In this document: in pieces, positions 1-7,632 of the stretch
Layout of the letters: each line of letters begins with the position of its first letter
Numbering within the stretch: position 1 is the first letter of the stretch
Assembly (NCBI GenBank): GCA_004298385.1
Contig: SCTX01000040.1
Coordinates: forward strand, 1 to 32,570
From: Betaproteobacteria bacterium
GTDB taxonomy: Bacteria; Pseudomonadota; Gammaproteobacteria; Burkholderiales; SG8-39
DNA: 32,570 nt
Direction: 5' to 3'
Program-made: the position numbers and the translations under genes
Notes under the pieces: model-generated
What the model was told of the DNA's origin: nothing
Databases searched by the model: none
What the model saw: the letters and a program-made list of their open reading frames with translations, nothing else

Positions 1-41
1 GATCAGTTAGTGTATAACACTGCCTGCAACAGGGGGTCAGC

Positions 42-992
42 GTGATTACGGACAGAATCGACTCGGTGACCAAGATACCGCCAGAATACATGAAGGCGGC
101 GCCGCCGGCGCCGAAAAGCGTGAAAATCGAGATTTCGCCGCGCTGCAATTACCGCTGCGGCTTCTGCGCCCTGCGCAACCGCGAGGTCCAGCCCAAGTGG
201 GACATGGATTTCGAGCTGTTCAAGCGCATCACGCGCGAAATGAGCGCGGCCGGAGTGAAGGAAATCGGCGTGTTTTACCTGGGCGAGTCCTTCATGGGCC
301 CGAGGCTGCTGGTCGATTGCATCGCCTATCTGAAAAGCGAGCTGGCGATGCCCTATGTGTTCCTCACTTCCAACGCGTCGATGGCCTTCCCGGAAGCGAT
401 CGAGGCCTGCATGAAAGCCGGGCTGGACTCGCTCAAATGGTCGGTAAACGCCGCCGACGAAGATCAGTTCGAGAAAATCATGGGCGTGTCGGGCAGGTTG
501 TTCCATCGCGCCCTGGACAACATCCGGGCGGGGTGGGAACTGCGCCGGGAGCGCGGCTACAACACCGGGCTTTATGCCTCGTCCATCCGCTACGACGGAG
601 CGCAGCAGGCGAAGATGGAGGCGCTGCTCGGCGAACGCGTGATTCCCTACGTCGACCAGCACTACTGGCTGCCGCTGTATTCGATGGGCGCCTTCGCCAC
701 CGCACGCGAAGCGCAGCTCGGCTACCGCCCCACCGCCGGCAACCAGGGAAGAATCGATGCCCTGCGCGAACCCCTGCCCTGCTGGTCGGCCTTCACCGAG
801 GGCCATGTCACCGCCGAGGGCAAGCTCTCGGCCTGCTGCTTCGACGCCACCGCCAACTGGACCATGGGCGACCTGACCAAGCAGTCGTTCATCGAAGCCT
901 GGAATGCGCCGGCGTTCGTGAAACTGCGCGCGGCCCATCTGAAAAAGGACGTGCGCGGGACTGTGTGCGAGAACTGCGTCGCGTACTCTTGA
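42..992 (+). CDS. Radical SAM protein with SPASM-like C-terminal cluster
   Basis: A 316-residue protein starting at GTG, preceded by an AGGGGG ribosome binding site at 31-36. The CNYRCGFC motif (Cys35, Cys39, Cys42) is the radical SAM CxxxCxxC site that binds the 4Fe-4S cluster cleaving S-adenosylmethionine. The segment GVFYLGESFM (about 76-85) fits the core barrel that follows. At the C terminus Cys247, Cys265/Cys266 and the pair Cys309/Cys312 resemble a SPASM or twitch domain, suggesting one auxiliary Fe-S cluster. Such enzymes modify peptides, sugars or cofactors. No precursor peptide or partner gene is visible downstream, and the upstream neighbour lies outside the window, so the substrate cannot be assigned. 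The family call is firm; the role is unknown. Confidence 0.85.
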   Translation: MITDRIDSVTKIPPEYMKAAPPAPKSVKIEISPRCNYRCGFCALRNREVQPKWDMDFELFKRITREMSAAGVKEIGVFYLGESFMGPRLLVDCIAYLKSELAMPYVFLTSNASMAFPEAIEACMKAGLDSLKWSVNAADEDQFEKIMGVSGRLFHRALDNIRAGWELRRERGYNTGLYASSIRYDGAQQAKMEALLGERVIPYVDQHYWLPLYSMGAFATAREAQLGYRPTAGNQGRIDALREPLPCWSAFTEGHVTAEGKLSACCFDATANWTMGDLTKQSFIEAWNAPAFVKLRAAHLKKDVRGTVCENCVAYS

Positions 993-1127
993 TTTGGACG
1001 GGCTGAAAGCAAGCAGAGTATCTCCGGCGGTGGAAGGACCCTTATTCCACGAACAAGGGGGGCGCTTCCTCCCTTGCAAATCCCCGCGCAAATACAGGAT
1101 CACCAATTCTGGAAGTCTTGGCGATTT

Positions 1128-1466
1128 CTATCGTTTGGCTTCAGACGCGCGCCTGTTGCAACGCGTCGTCCCGCAAGCCATTGTTCGCTGGCGCCTGTCA
1201 ATCTTCGATGGGTATACAGCGACGTCACCGACGTTCAATTCATGAACAAATCGATATATCTGGCCAAATGAGACGCTGATTTGCGCTGGGCTTCGGCCTG
1301 GAAATGCTTTCTCAACTGCAGCCCGGAATGAAGCCCGATCAGGTGCAAGCCCACTGACATCTCCCATCGGGCCCCAACCCAGAGCAATGACGTTCCGCTG
1401 CAAGAACAAACCATCGGCAACGCCGTGGCGTCCTCCATGAATTCCCCAAATCGTTTTCTCGGGCAT
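1128..1466 (-). pseudogene. N-terminal remnant of a Mrr-like restriction endonuclease
   Basis: The first ~85 residues, beginning MPEKTIWGIHGGRHG and continuing through IALGWGPMGD, VEKAFPG and GDVAVYPSKIDR, look like the N-terminal domain found ahead of Mrr-type nuclease domains in 'restriction system' proteins. After KIDR (near base 1203) the resemblance stops and the frame runs through unrelated Arg/Cys-rich residues to a stop. The expected catalytic domain is absent, so this is probably a truncated leftover of a mobile defence gene. The family assignment rests on motif memory and not on an alignment. The next gene, an ORF6N protein, is also typical of mobile DNA. Confidence 0.55.
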
Positions 1467-1611
1467 GTCGTTCCCCAGATGGACAACATCTAAGTCTTGG
1501 TTTGAGGCCTATTATCGCAATAATTAGTGGGGACGCACCACGGTTTGTCAGCGCGTCAGGCGATGTATGCGTTACACCCATCTATGAGCACTTCTCCACT
1601 CGCACCCTGAA

Positions 1612-2154
1612 ATGAGCCGCGCCACCATTCCCGCCGAGCGCATCGAACGCTCGATCCTGGTCCTGCGCAGACATAAGGTGCTGCTCGATGCCGATCTTGC
1701 AGCGCTCTATGGGGTGGAAACGCGGGTGCTGGTACAGGCGGTCAAGCGCAACCTTGGGCGTTTCCCGGACGATTTCATGTTTCAACTCGACGCCGATGAG
1801 CGGGAAGCTTTGAGATCACAATCTGTGATCTCAAACACACCGGGCCGCGGCGGCCGGCGCTATGCCCCTTACGCATTCACCGAGCAGGGCGTGGCGATGC
1901 TCTCGTCCGTACTCAACAGCCCGCGCGCCATCGCCGTCAACATCGAGATCATGCGCGCCTTCGTGCGGCTGCGCGAAATGATAGCCAGCAACAAGGAATT
2001 GGCCAGGCGCCTGGACGAGCTCGAAGCCAGAATTGAGAGAAAGCTCTGCACTCAAGACCAAGCCATCGCCGGCATTCTGGATGCCATTCGCGCGCTCATG
2101 CATTCGCCTGAGCCCACAAAGAAGCGACGCATTGGCTTCGTGCAAGAGGGATAG
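1612..2154 (+). CDS. ORF6N domain-containing protein
   Basis: A 180-residue protein. Residues about 10-95 carry the ORF6N signature: IERSILVLRRHKVLLDADLA, then LYGVETRVLVQAVKRN, then RFPDDFMFQL, and YAFTEQGVAMLSSVL. ORF6N (KilA-N related) is a DNA-binding module of phage antirepressors and of many chromosomal or mobile-element proteins. Residues about 115-155 (MRAFVRLREMIASNKELARRL) form a probable coiled coil, and the C terminus is basic (TKKRRIGF). It stands alone beside a broken restriction-like gene, consistent with island DNA. A perfect 12-bp inverted repeat lies inside the coding sequence. The family is clear; the target is unknown. Confidence 0.85.
   Translation: MSRATIPAERIERSILVLRRHKVLLDADLAALYGVETRVLVQAVKRNLGRFPDDFMFQLDADEREALRSQSVISNTPGRGGRRYAPYAFTEQGVAMLSSVLNSPRAIAVNIEIMRAFVRLREMIASNKELARRLDELEARIERKLCTQDQAIAGILDAIRALMHSPEPTKKRRIGFVQEG
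1809..1835. repeat. Perfect 12-bp inverted repeat inside the ORF6N gene
   Basis: The arms tttgagatcaca (1809-1820) and tgtgatctcaaa (1824-1835) are exact reverse complements separated by atc. They encode the residues around LRSQSVISN. It could be an operator for the DNA-binding protein itself, an mRNA hairpin, or a by-product of the conserved peptide. The sequence alone does not decide. Confidence 0.6.
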
Positions 2155-2542
2155 GCGAATTAATCCGGCCACGAAATCGGAACGGCTTGCCGGCGCGCCG
2201 CAATCCCATGCTTTAACCCGCCCCGGACGGCACGCAAATGGCCGTTATGCAGAGCTCCAAGGGTCGATAGCGCCATCTCGCATTTTTCGCGACCGGACGC
2301 TCCAATCGGAAGCGCGGATTACCTCGCCATCAGATCCCCACTGATCGCAGCGGCCGATGAGCAGACCCTCATGACGATATGGCTGACAGCTTGCAGCAGG
2401 TCGCAAGCAGCCATCGACCATTCGCGTCGGGCGAGTTAGCGCATGCTTCGAGGACGCTGGCACTGAAATTGTTGGCGACGTGCCACCGAACGACCATTGG
2501 CTTATAAAGACTGAACCGGACCCGAAGCATATTCAAGTTTGA
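2155..2542. other. Gene-free stretch, no recognisable feature
   Basis: The short open frames here on both strands have no recognisable domain, signal or good ribosome binding site. No strong terminator, tRNA or repeat was seen. It separates the mobile-looking ORF6N region from the end of nudB and may be degraded accessory DNA. Confidence 0.5.
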
Positions 2543-3004
2543 TCAAGATGCGCCCGCGCCGCGCTTTTGCGGCAGCAGCAGGATGGCGTCGCGATTGGTC
2601 CACGAGGGCGTGCGCGCGGCGGCTTCTTTCCACGGCAGCCATTCGTAACGCAGGTGCTCCGCCGGATCGAGCTGCACCAGCACCACCGCGGGTAACTCCA
2701 GTCCGAATACATGCTCCTGGTTATGCGTCACCCCGTCGGCGTAACGGCTGACATACTGCTTGAAGATCTCGAAGCGGTTTTCGATGCCCCAATCCTCCAA
2801 CGCGTACTGCCGCGCGTCGATGCCGGTCTCCTCGCGCACTTCGCGCGCGGCGGTTTCGATGAGCGGCTCGTTCTCATGATCTATGCTGCCCGTGACCGAC
2901 TGCCAGAAGCCGGGCCAGCCGGCGCGTTCCAGCATGAGCACCTGCAAGTCGGCGGTGTAGATCACCACCAGGACGGAGCGCGGGATTTTTAAGCGGGACG
3001 TCAT
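2543..3004 (-). CDS. nudB: Dihydroneopterin triphosphate diphosphatase (Nudix)
   Basis: A 153-residue Nudix hydrolase. The Nudix box runs from TGSIDHENEP through REVREETG (about 37-61), with the REVREE metal-binding helix intact. The first spacing (G to E) is one residue longer than the textbook box, which I recall as usual for NudB. The N-terminal PRSVLVVIYTADLQVLMLER and the C-terminal SWTNRDAI are typical of NudB, which removes pyrophosphate from dihydroneopterin triphosphate in folate synthesis. It is the last gene of the minus-strand aspS cluster, and a palindromic repeat separates it from the barstar gene. Confidence 0.88.
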   Translation of the reverse strand: MTSRLKIPRSVLVVIYTADLQVLMLERAGWPGFWQSVTGSIDHENEPLIETAAREVREETGIDARQYALEDWGIENRFEIFKQYVSRYADGVTHNQEHVFGLELPAVVLVQLDPAEHLRYEWLPWKEAAARTPSWTNRDAILLLPQKRGAGAS

Positions 3005-3013
3005 GCAAGCAGG

Positions 3014-3087
3014 TCATTCCGAGGACGCAGTCCGAGGAATCCGCTGTTGGCGCATAAGAAGCAGATTCCTCGCTTCGCTCGGAATGA
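3014..3087. repeat. Palindromic intergenic repeat between barstar gene and nudB
   Basis: The left arm (3014-3041) begins tcattccgag and ends gaggaatc. The right arm (3064-3087) begins gattcctc and ends ctcggaatga. The outer 10 bp and inner 8 bp pair perfectly around a small internal loop, with a 22-nt apex. This resembles palindromes carrying tcattccgag…ctcggaatga arms that I recall from many bacterial genomes. It has no T-run on either strand, so it is more likely a REP/MITE-type insertion than a simple terminator. Confidence 0.7.
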
Positions 3088-3098
3088 TGGGAAAGAGG

Positions 3099-3542
3099 TC
3101 ACGCGACCGGAAATGCCGGCAATCCGGCATCCCAGCCGTCGGGACCGCTGACGATCGCCCAGAACGGCTTGCCCTGCCCCTGCCAGTATTGCGCGACACC
3201 GTCGAGCACCTCCACCGCGGTGACGAACTCCTGCTTGTGGCCGGCGCCGAAATGCTTGCCATGCTCGAACAGCAGCACGTAGCCGGGTGCCGGGTGCCAG
3301 GAAAGATCGCCGAGGCAATCCTCGAAGGCGTCCCAGTTGCCGCCGAACCATTCGGGGAAAGCGAGCGCCTTGGCCACCAATCCGGTGAAGTCCTGCCGGT
3401 CGTGCACATGGCCGATGTCCACGCGCCACAGCGCGAGGCCCGCCGCCTGCGCGGCCTCGGCGATGAGGCGCGTGTCCGGACCGGTCAGGTAGACACCGGC
3501 CTTGTCCTTGTCCTGCAACAGTTGAACCAGAGAGTTACTCAC
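3099..3542 (-). CDS. Barstar-family ribonuclease inhibitor
   Basis: About 147 residues if translation starts at GTG 3542, which overlaps the stop codon of the upstream RNase gene. An in-frame ATG at 3572 would add ten residues. The core segment FPEWFGGNWDAFEDCLGDLSW is the barstar signature: the helix and loop that plug the RNase active site, with acidic residues facing the enzyme. Barstar proteins bind and neutralise the cognate barnase-like RNase in the cytoplasm. The overlap suggests translational coupling, so inhibitor is made whenever the RNase is. The family is firm; the exact start is uncertain because neither candidate has a strong Shine-Dalgarno. Confidence 0.88.
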   Translation of the reverse strand: MSNSLVQLLQDKDKAGVYLTGPDTRLIAEAAQAAGLALWRVDIGHVHDRQDFTGLVAKALAFPEWFGGNWDAFEDCLGDLSWHPAPGYVLLFEHGKHFGAGHKQEFVTAVEVLDGVAQYWQGQGKPFWAIVSGPDGWDAGLPAFPVA

Positions 3543-3909
3543 GAATGCGCCTGAACGAATTGTAATGGTCATCAGTGTAATAGTACTCGCCGGAGGTGCG
3601 CACGTCGCCCGAGGCACCCGCGCCGGCGACGACGCGGCGCGCGCCGCGATCGCGCGCACCCGGCGTCTTCACCGTGTATTCGCGGTAATGGCCGCGCTGG
3701 CGCGGAGGCAGCATTTTTTCGCGATTGCCGAACACGCTGCCGTCCCCAGCGTAGGGAAACGGCCCACCCGCCTTGATGAGCGCCAGGGTCGCGCGCGCTT
3801 CCGCGGGCAAGGCGGCGACCGGGATAACGCCGATCGGGACCGGAGCTCGCGCAATCGCCGCGCCGCTCAAGGCCAACAGCGTGCAAATGATGATGACGAG
3901 CCGCTTCAT
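3535..3909 (-). CDS. Secreted barnase-type ribonuclease
   Basis: A 124-residue protein with a signal peptide (MKRLVIIICTLLALSGAAIA, cleavage near residue 21). The mature part follows the barnase/N1-T1 RNase plan: VFGNREKMLP (59-68), HYREYTVKTPG (74-84), an Arg-rich strand (86-92) and YYYTDDHYNSFRRIRE (109-124). By analogy with barnase, Glu77, one or two arginines of 86-92, and His115 form the catalytic set that cleaves single-stranded RNA through a 2',3'-cyclic phosphate. It starts 49 bp after aspS and its end overlaps the inhibitor gene. A signal peptide paired with a cytoplasmic inhibitor fits an exported RNase whose producer must be protected before secretion. Confidence 0.87.
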   Translation of the reverse strand: MKRLVIIICTLLALSGAAIARAPVPIGVIPVAALPAEARATLALIKAGGPFPYAGDGSVFGNREKMLPPRQRGHYREYTVKTPGARDRGARRVVAGAGASGDVRTSGEYYYTDDHYNSFRRIRE

Positions 3910-3958
3910 GCTTGCTGGTCCGGGGTCAATCCGCGGGCTGGAGCCGGGCGTTCTAGCT

Positions 3959-5740
3959 CTATACGGGCTGTTTCTCGGCGCCGCGCAATCCGATGTGCAG
4001 TTCGCGCAACTGTTTCTCGTCCACCGCGCTGGGGGCCTGGGTCAGCAGGCATTGCGCCCGCTGCGTTTTCGGGAAGGCGATGACATCGCGGATCGATTCG
4101 CTGCCCGCCATCATCGCGACAATGCGGTCCAGGCCGAAAGCGATGCCGCCGTGCGGCGGCGCGCCGTACTGCAGGGCGTCGAGCAGGTAGCCGAATTTCA
4201 GCTTCGCTTCCGCAGCGTCGATGGCGAGCGCGCGGAACACCTTGGACTGCACTTCTTCGCGATGGATACGCACCGAACCGCCGCCGATTTCCGACCCGTT
4301 CAGCACCATGTCGTAGGCCTTGGCAAGCGCTTTGGACGGATCGGTCGCGAGGTAGTCCTCGTGCCCGTCCTTGGGCGCGGTAAACGGGTGGTGCATGGCG
4401 ACCCAGCGCTTGGCCTCCTCGTCGTATTCGAACATGGGGAAGTCAACCACCCACAACGGCTTCCAGCCCTGGACGGCGAATCCCTTTTCATGGCCGATCT
4501 TTAGCCGCAGTGCCCCTAGGGCGTCATTCACGATCTTGGCTTTGTCTGCGGCGAAGAACACGAGGTCGCCGTCTTTCGCGCCGGAGCGCGCGACCACGGC
4601 GGCTAGCGCCGCATCGGAAAGATTCTTCACGACCGGCGATTGCAAGCCCTCGCGGCCGCGGGCGACCTCGTTCACCTTGATATAGGCGAGGCCCCTGGCG
4701 CCGTAGATGGCGACGAACCGGGTATAAGCGTCGATCTCGCCGCGCGTGAGCGCGCCGCCGCCGGGAATGCGCAAGCCCGCGACGCGCCCGCCTGCCGCAT
4801 TGGCCGGGCCGGAGAACACCTTGAACTCGACGCATTTCATGATGTCGGTAAGCTCGGTGAACTCGAGCGGCACGCGCAGGTCCGGCTTGTCCGAGCCGTA
4901 GCGCGCCATCGCCTCGGCATAGCTCATGACCGGAAAGGGATCGGGTAGCACGACATCGAGCGAGTGCTTGAACACGGCGCGCATCAGACCTTCCATGATG
5001 CCGCGGATTTCTTCCTCCCCCAGGAATGAGGTTTCAATATCGACCTGGGTGAACTCGGGCTGGCGGTCGGCGCGCAGGTCCTCGTCGCGGAAGCACTTGG
5101 TGATCTGGTAATAGCGGTCGAAACCCGCAATCATCAACAGTTGCTTGAACAACTGCGGCGATTGCGGCAGAGCGAAAAACATGCCGTGGTGCACCCGCGA
5201 AGGCACCAGGTAGTCGCGCGCTCCCTCCGGGGTGGACTTGGCCAGCATCGGCGTCTCGATGTCGATGAACCCCGCCTCATCCAGGTACCTGCGCACCGCC
5301 ATCGCCACCTTGTAGCGCAGGCGCAAGTTCGCCTGCATCTGCGGGCGGCGCAGGTCGATCACGCGGTGAGTGAGCCGGGTGGTCTCGGACAGCTTGTCTT
5401 CGTCGAGCTGGAACGGCGGCGTGACCGCCGGGTTGAGGATCTCGAGCTCGCGGCACAGCACCTCGATCTCGCCGCTTTTCAACTTCGGATTCACCAGCGC
5501 CGGCTCGCGCCGGATTACCTTGCCCGCCACCCGGATCACGAATTCATTGCGAATTTTCTCCGCCACCGCGAATACCTCCGGCCGCGTAGGATTGCACACG
5601 ATCTGCACGAGGCCCTCGCGGTCGCGCAAATCGATGAAAATCACGCCGCCGTGATCGCGCCGGGTGTTGACCCATCCGCACAAGGTGACGGTCTCATCGA
5701 GCTGGGCGGCGCTGACCAGGCCGCAGTAGTGGGTACGCAT
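3959..5740 (-). CDS. aspS: Aspartyl-tRNA synthetase, probably non-discriminating
   Basis: A 593-residue class II synthetase of the bacterial type. The N-terminal OB fold contains [12 protein letters not shown] and [14 protein letters not shown]. The catalytic core has motif 2 ([18 protein letters not shown]) and motif 3 ([14 protein letters not shown]), with the GAD insertion between. It charges tRNA-Asp. His30 in RRDHGG is the residue that, as I recall from Pseudomonas aeruginosa, marks enzymes also charging tRNA-Asn, whereas E. coli has Leu there. This therefore predicts an indirect Asn-tRNA route through GatCAB, whose genes are not in the window. It follows DUF502 after a repeat-filled gap. 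Confidence 0.97.
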   Translation of the reverse strand: MRTHYCGLVSAAQLDETVTLCGWVNTRRDHGGVIFIDLRDREGLVQIVCNPTRPEVFAVAEKIRNEFVIRVAGKVIRREPALVNPKLKSGEIEVLCRELEILNPAVTPPFQLDEDKLSETTRLTHRVIDLRRPQMQANLRLRYKVAMAVRRYLDEAGFIDIETPMLAKSTPEGARDYLVPSRVHHGMFFALPQSPQLFKQLLMIAGFDRYYQITKCFRDEDLRADRQPEFTQVDIETSFLGEEEIRGIMEGLMRAVFKHSLDVVLPDPFPVMSYAEAMARYGSDKPDLRVPLEFTELTDIMKCVEFKVFSGPANAAGGRVAGLRIPGGGALTRGEIDAYTRFVAIYGARGLAYIKVNEVARGREGLQSPVVKNLSDAALAAVVARSGAKDGDLVFFAADKAKIVNDALGALRLKIGHEKGFAVQGWKPLWVVDFPMFEYDEEAKRWVAMHHPFTAPKDGHEDYLATDPSKALAKAYDMVLNGSEIGGGSVRIHREEVQSKVFRALAIDAAEAKLKFGYLLDALQYGAPPHGGIAFGLDRIVAMMAGSESIRDVIAFPKTQRAQCLLTQAPSAVDEKQLRELHIGLRGAEKQPV

Positions 5741-5822
5741 TAGTATTGGCTATCGGCAATGAGTAATGGCTATATATGGCGTCTTAAATACCGCAGCAGG
5801 CCGCGCGCAGACCAGCGCGCTG

Positions 5823-5841
5823 CGCGCGCCAACCGTGTTTT
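5823..5841 (-). repeat. Copy 1 of a 19-nt dispersed motif
   Basis: Read on the minus strand the sequence is aaaaca-c-ggttggcgcgcg, followed by a loosely palindromic GC run. The same 19-mer with one variable base recurs at 23049-23067 and 29891-29909. It abuts the 114-nt multi-hairpin repeat. Confidence 0.75.
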
Positions 5842-5954
5842 GGACAAAAACAAAGACAGTGTGGGGTTTTATACAAGATCGCCGATTGCGTGCGGATGTG
5901 CTTTTCATCCGTGCGCAATCGGCGATCCGCGCGGACGGCTTTTCGTCCGCGCAA
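5841..5954 (+). repeat. Multi-hairpin dispersed repeat, copy 1
   Basis: This 114-nt element lies between DUF502 and aspS. It has three parts. First comes an imperfect hairpin starting tggacaaaaac and closing with ttttatacaa. Second is a stem of 22 positions, arms 5877-5898 and 5906-5927, paired at 20 of them around tgctttt. Third is a 9-bp stem, arms 5929-5937 and 5944-5952, with loop gctttt. A colinear copy lies inverted at 29660-29772, differing mainly by compensated stem changes and one loop indel. Both copies follow a gene's stop codon and have the same orientation relative to that gene. This is REP/BIME-like; no coding role is apparent. Confidence 0.8.
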
Positions 5955-6005
5955 CAGCGCAACTCTGCAACAACGGCGGGCGCGATTTAACCGGGCAAGT
6001 ATAAA

Positions 6006-6614
6006 TCATGACTTCCTTTTCCCGCCGCCGTTCGGCGAGGCCACGCCCATGGAAATGACGTATTTGAGCGCCGTGTCCACGCTCATGTCGAGCTCGATCA
6101 CGTCCTTGCGCAGCATCATCACGAAGTAACCGCCGGTCGGGTTGGGCGTGGTCGGCACGTACACGCTGACGTAATCGCCCCGCAAGTGCCGGGTGACGTC
6201 GCCGCCGGGCGTTCCGGTGAGAAATCCGATCGTCCACATGCCCTCGCGCGGCCACTGCACCAGCAGCGCCTTGCGGAATGCATCGCCGCTCGAGGAAAAC
6301 AGCGTGTCGCTCACCTGCTTGACGCTGGAATAAATCGAACTCACTACCGGGATGCGGTGCAGGATTTCGTGCCAGAAATGCACCAGGCGCTGCCCGATCA
6401 AATTCGCCGTGACCGCGCCCGTCAGAAACACGATCAGCAGTGTCAACAGCACGCCCAAGCCCGGAATATGGATACCGAGCCAGCTCTCGGTGCGCAGCGC
6501 CGGCGGCAGCAGCAGCAAGCTCTGGTCGAGTATATCGACCACCAGCTTGAGTACCCAGATGGTGATGACCAGCGGAATCCAGATCAGCAGCCCGGTGATG
6601 AGGTATTTTTTCAT
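6006..6614 (-). CDS. DUF502 family inner-membrane protein
   Basis: A 202-residue protein with two clear membrane segments: YLITGLLIWIPLVITIWVL (about 4-22) and GLGVLLTLLIVFLTGAVTA (about 52-70). The rest is a soluble domain with the DUF502 features IPVVSSIYSSVKQV and YVPTTPNPTGGYFVMM. Its function is unknown. The start codon overlaps the fmdB stop by four bases (ATGA), indicating translational coupling. fmdB, DUF502 and aspS form a recurrent block in betaproteobacteria as I remember them. Confidence 0.9.
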   Translation of the reverse strand: MKKYLITGLLIWIPLVITIWVLKLVVDILDQSLLLLPPALRTESWLGIHIPGLGVLLTLLIVFLTGAVTANLIGQRLVHFWHEILHRIPVVSSIYSSVKQVSDTLFSSSGDAFRKALLVQWPREGMWTIGFLTGTPGGDVTRHLRGDYVSVYVPTTPNPTGGYFVMMLRKDVIELDMSVDTALKYVISMGVASPNGGGKRKS

Positions 6615-7000
6615 TCCGCCCTGGATGTACTCGCAGGAGAAACCGGCGCCGTAGCTGCAGCAGGGCGGGCTTCATTCTTGCTCTCGCTCTTGCTCTCGCT
6701 CTTGCTCTTGCCCTCGCCCTCGCCCTTGCCCTTGCCCTCGCCCTTGCCCTCGCTCAGGCTCTCGGCCTTAGCCGCCGTCTCGCTCTTGCCCTCGGTCTTG
6801 GCCGCGGGTCTGGCGCCGCTGTTCTTGAAGTCGGTCACATACCAGCCGCCACCCTTCAACTGAAAACCGGCGGCGGTAAGCATCTTGCCGAAAGTTTCAT
6901 TGCTGCATTCGGGGCAGACGCTCAACAAGGGATCGCTCACCTTTCGCAGATACTCTTTCTGGAACCCGCAGGACGAGCAACGATATTCGTAGATAGGCAT
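6611..7000 (-). CDS. FmdB-family zinc-ribbon protein with low-complexity tail
   Basis: About 129 residues from ATG 7000, which follows a good ggaggg ribosome binding site. The N-terminal ~60 residues form the FmdB zinc ribbon: MPIYEYRCSSCGF and CPECSN supply two CxxC pairs, followed by GFQLKGGGWYVTDF. Beyond that is a Lys/Glu/Gly/Ser tail built by hexanucleotide repeats (KSES and KGEG units), then an Ala/Pro end. FmdB proteins are small putative regulatory or metal-binding proteins of uncertain role. The tail length is likely variable between strains, and slips of six bases would preserve the frame. Confidence 0.85.
   Translation of the reverse strand: MPIYEYRCSSCGFQKEYLRKVSDPLLSVCPECSNETFGKMLTAAGFQLKGGGWYVTDFKNSGARPAAKTEGKSETAAKAESLSEGKGEGKGKGEGEGKSKSESKSESKNEARPAAATAPVSPASTSRAE
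6677..6755. repeat. Degenerate hexanucleotide tandem repeat inside fmdB
   Basis: About 13 consecutive six-base units alternate among cttgct, ctcgct, cttgcc and ctcgcc on the plus strand. They encode the Lys-Ser/Glu-Ser/Lys-Gly/Glu-Gly dipeptides of the FmdB tail. The unit is a multiple of three, so slippage changes length without breaking the frame. Confidence 0.85.
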
Positions 7001-7148
7001 AATGCCCTCCAAACAGCGAAAAAACGCTAATTATAGCGGAAAAGCAGGGCTCTCCCATGCGCCATATATGGGCAAACCCAGCCTTTTCAAGGAGCTAGGC
7101 GGGCAAATGCGGGTCTCGTCCCACCTTCCTCCCACCTTCACGCAAAGA

Positions 7149-7601
7149 TCAGAAGGGAATATCGTCGTCCATGTCTTGAAGCTGGCCGGCAGGTTTTTTC
7201 GCCGGCCTGGACGCGCCCTCGGGTGGCGGCTCACGCGTCTCGCGCGCTTCGCCGCCGCCCATGCCGCTCCTGGAACCAAGCATTTGCATGCGTTCGGCGA
7301 CGATCTCGGTGGTGTACCGGTCCTGTCCTTCCTTGTCCTGCCATTTGCGCGTTCGCAGCCTCCCCTCGACGTACACTTGCGATCCTTTCTTGAGGTATTC
7401 GCCCACAATCTCCGCCAGGCGCCCGCGAAAATTGACCCGGTGCCACTCAGTCTCCTCCTTCTTCTCGCCGCTTGCCTTGTCGTTCCAAGCGAAGGTGGTT
7501 GCCACCGATGCGTTTGCCAGCGCCGTGCCGTCGGGCATGTAGCGGATCTCCGGGTCTTTGCCGAGGTTGCCTACAATTATCACTTTATTGACCGATGCCA
7601 T
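7149..7601 (-). CDS. ssb: Single-stranded DNA-binding protein
   Basis: A 150-residue SSB starting at ATG 7601 after an aggagag ribosome binding site. The OB fold opens [18 protein letters not shown] and contains [20 protein letters not shown] and [15 protein letters not shown] Pro/Gly-rich linker leads to the acidic tail DMDDDIPF, which docks repair and replication proteins. It binds single-stranded DNA as a tetramer. The open frame continues upstream, but without SSB homology and inside the MFS gene, so the MASVNK start is preferred. It lies 31 bp after the MFS gene on the same strand. Confidence 0.97.
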   Translation of the reverse strand: MASVNKVIIVGNLGKDPEIRYMPDGTALANASVATTFAWNDKASGEKKEETEWHRVNFRGRLAEIVGEYLKKGSQVYVEGRLRTRKWQDKEGQDRYTTEIVAERMQMLGSRSGMGGGEARETREPPPEGASRPAKKPAGQLQDMDDDIPF

Positions 7602-7632
7602 TTCAACTCTCCTCTTTGACTTTCGTACAGCG

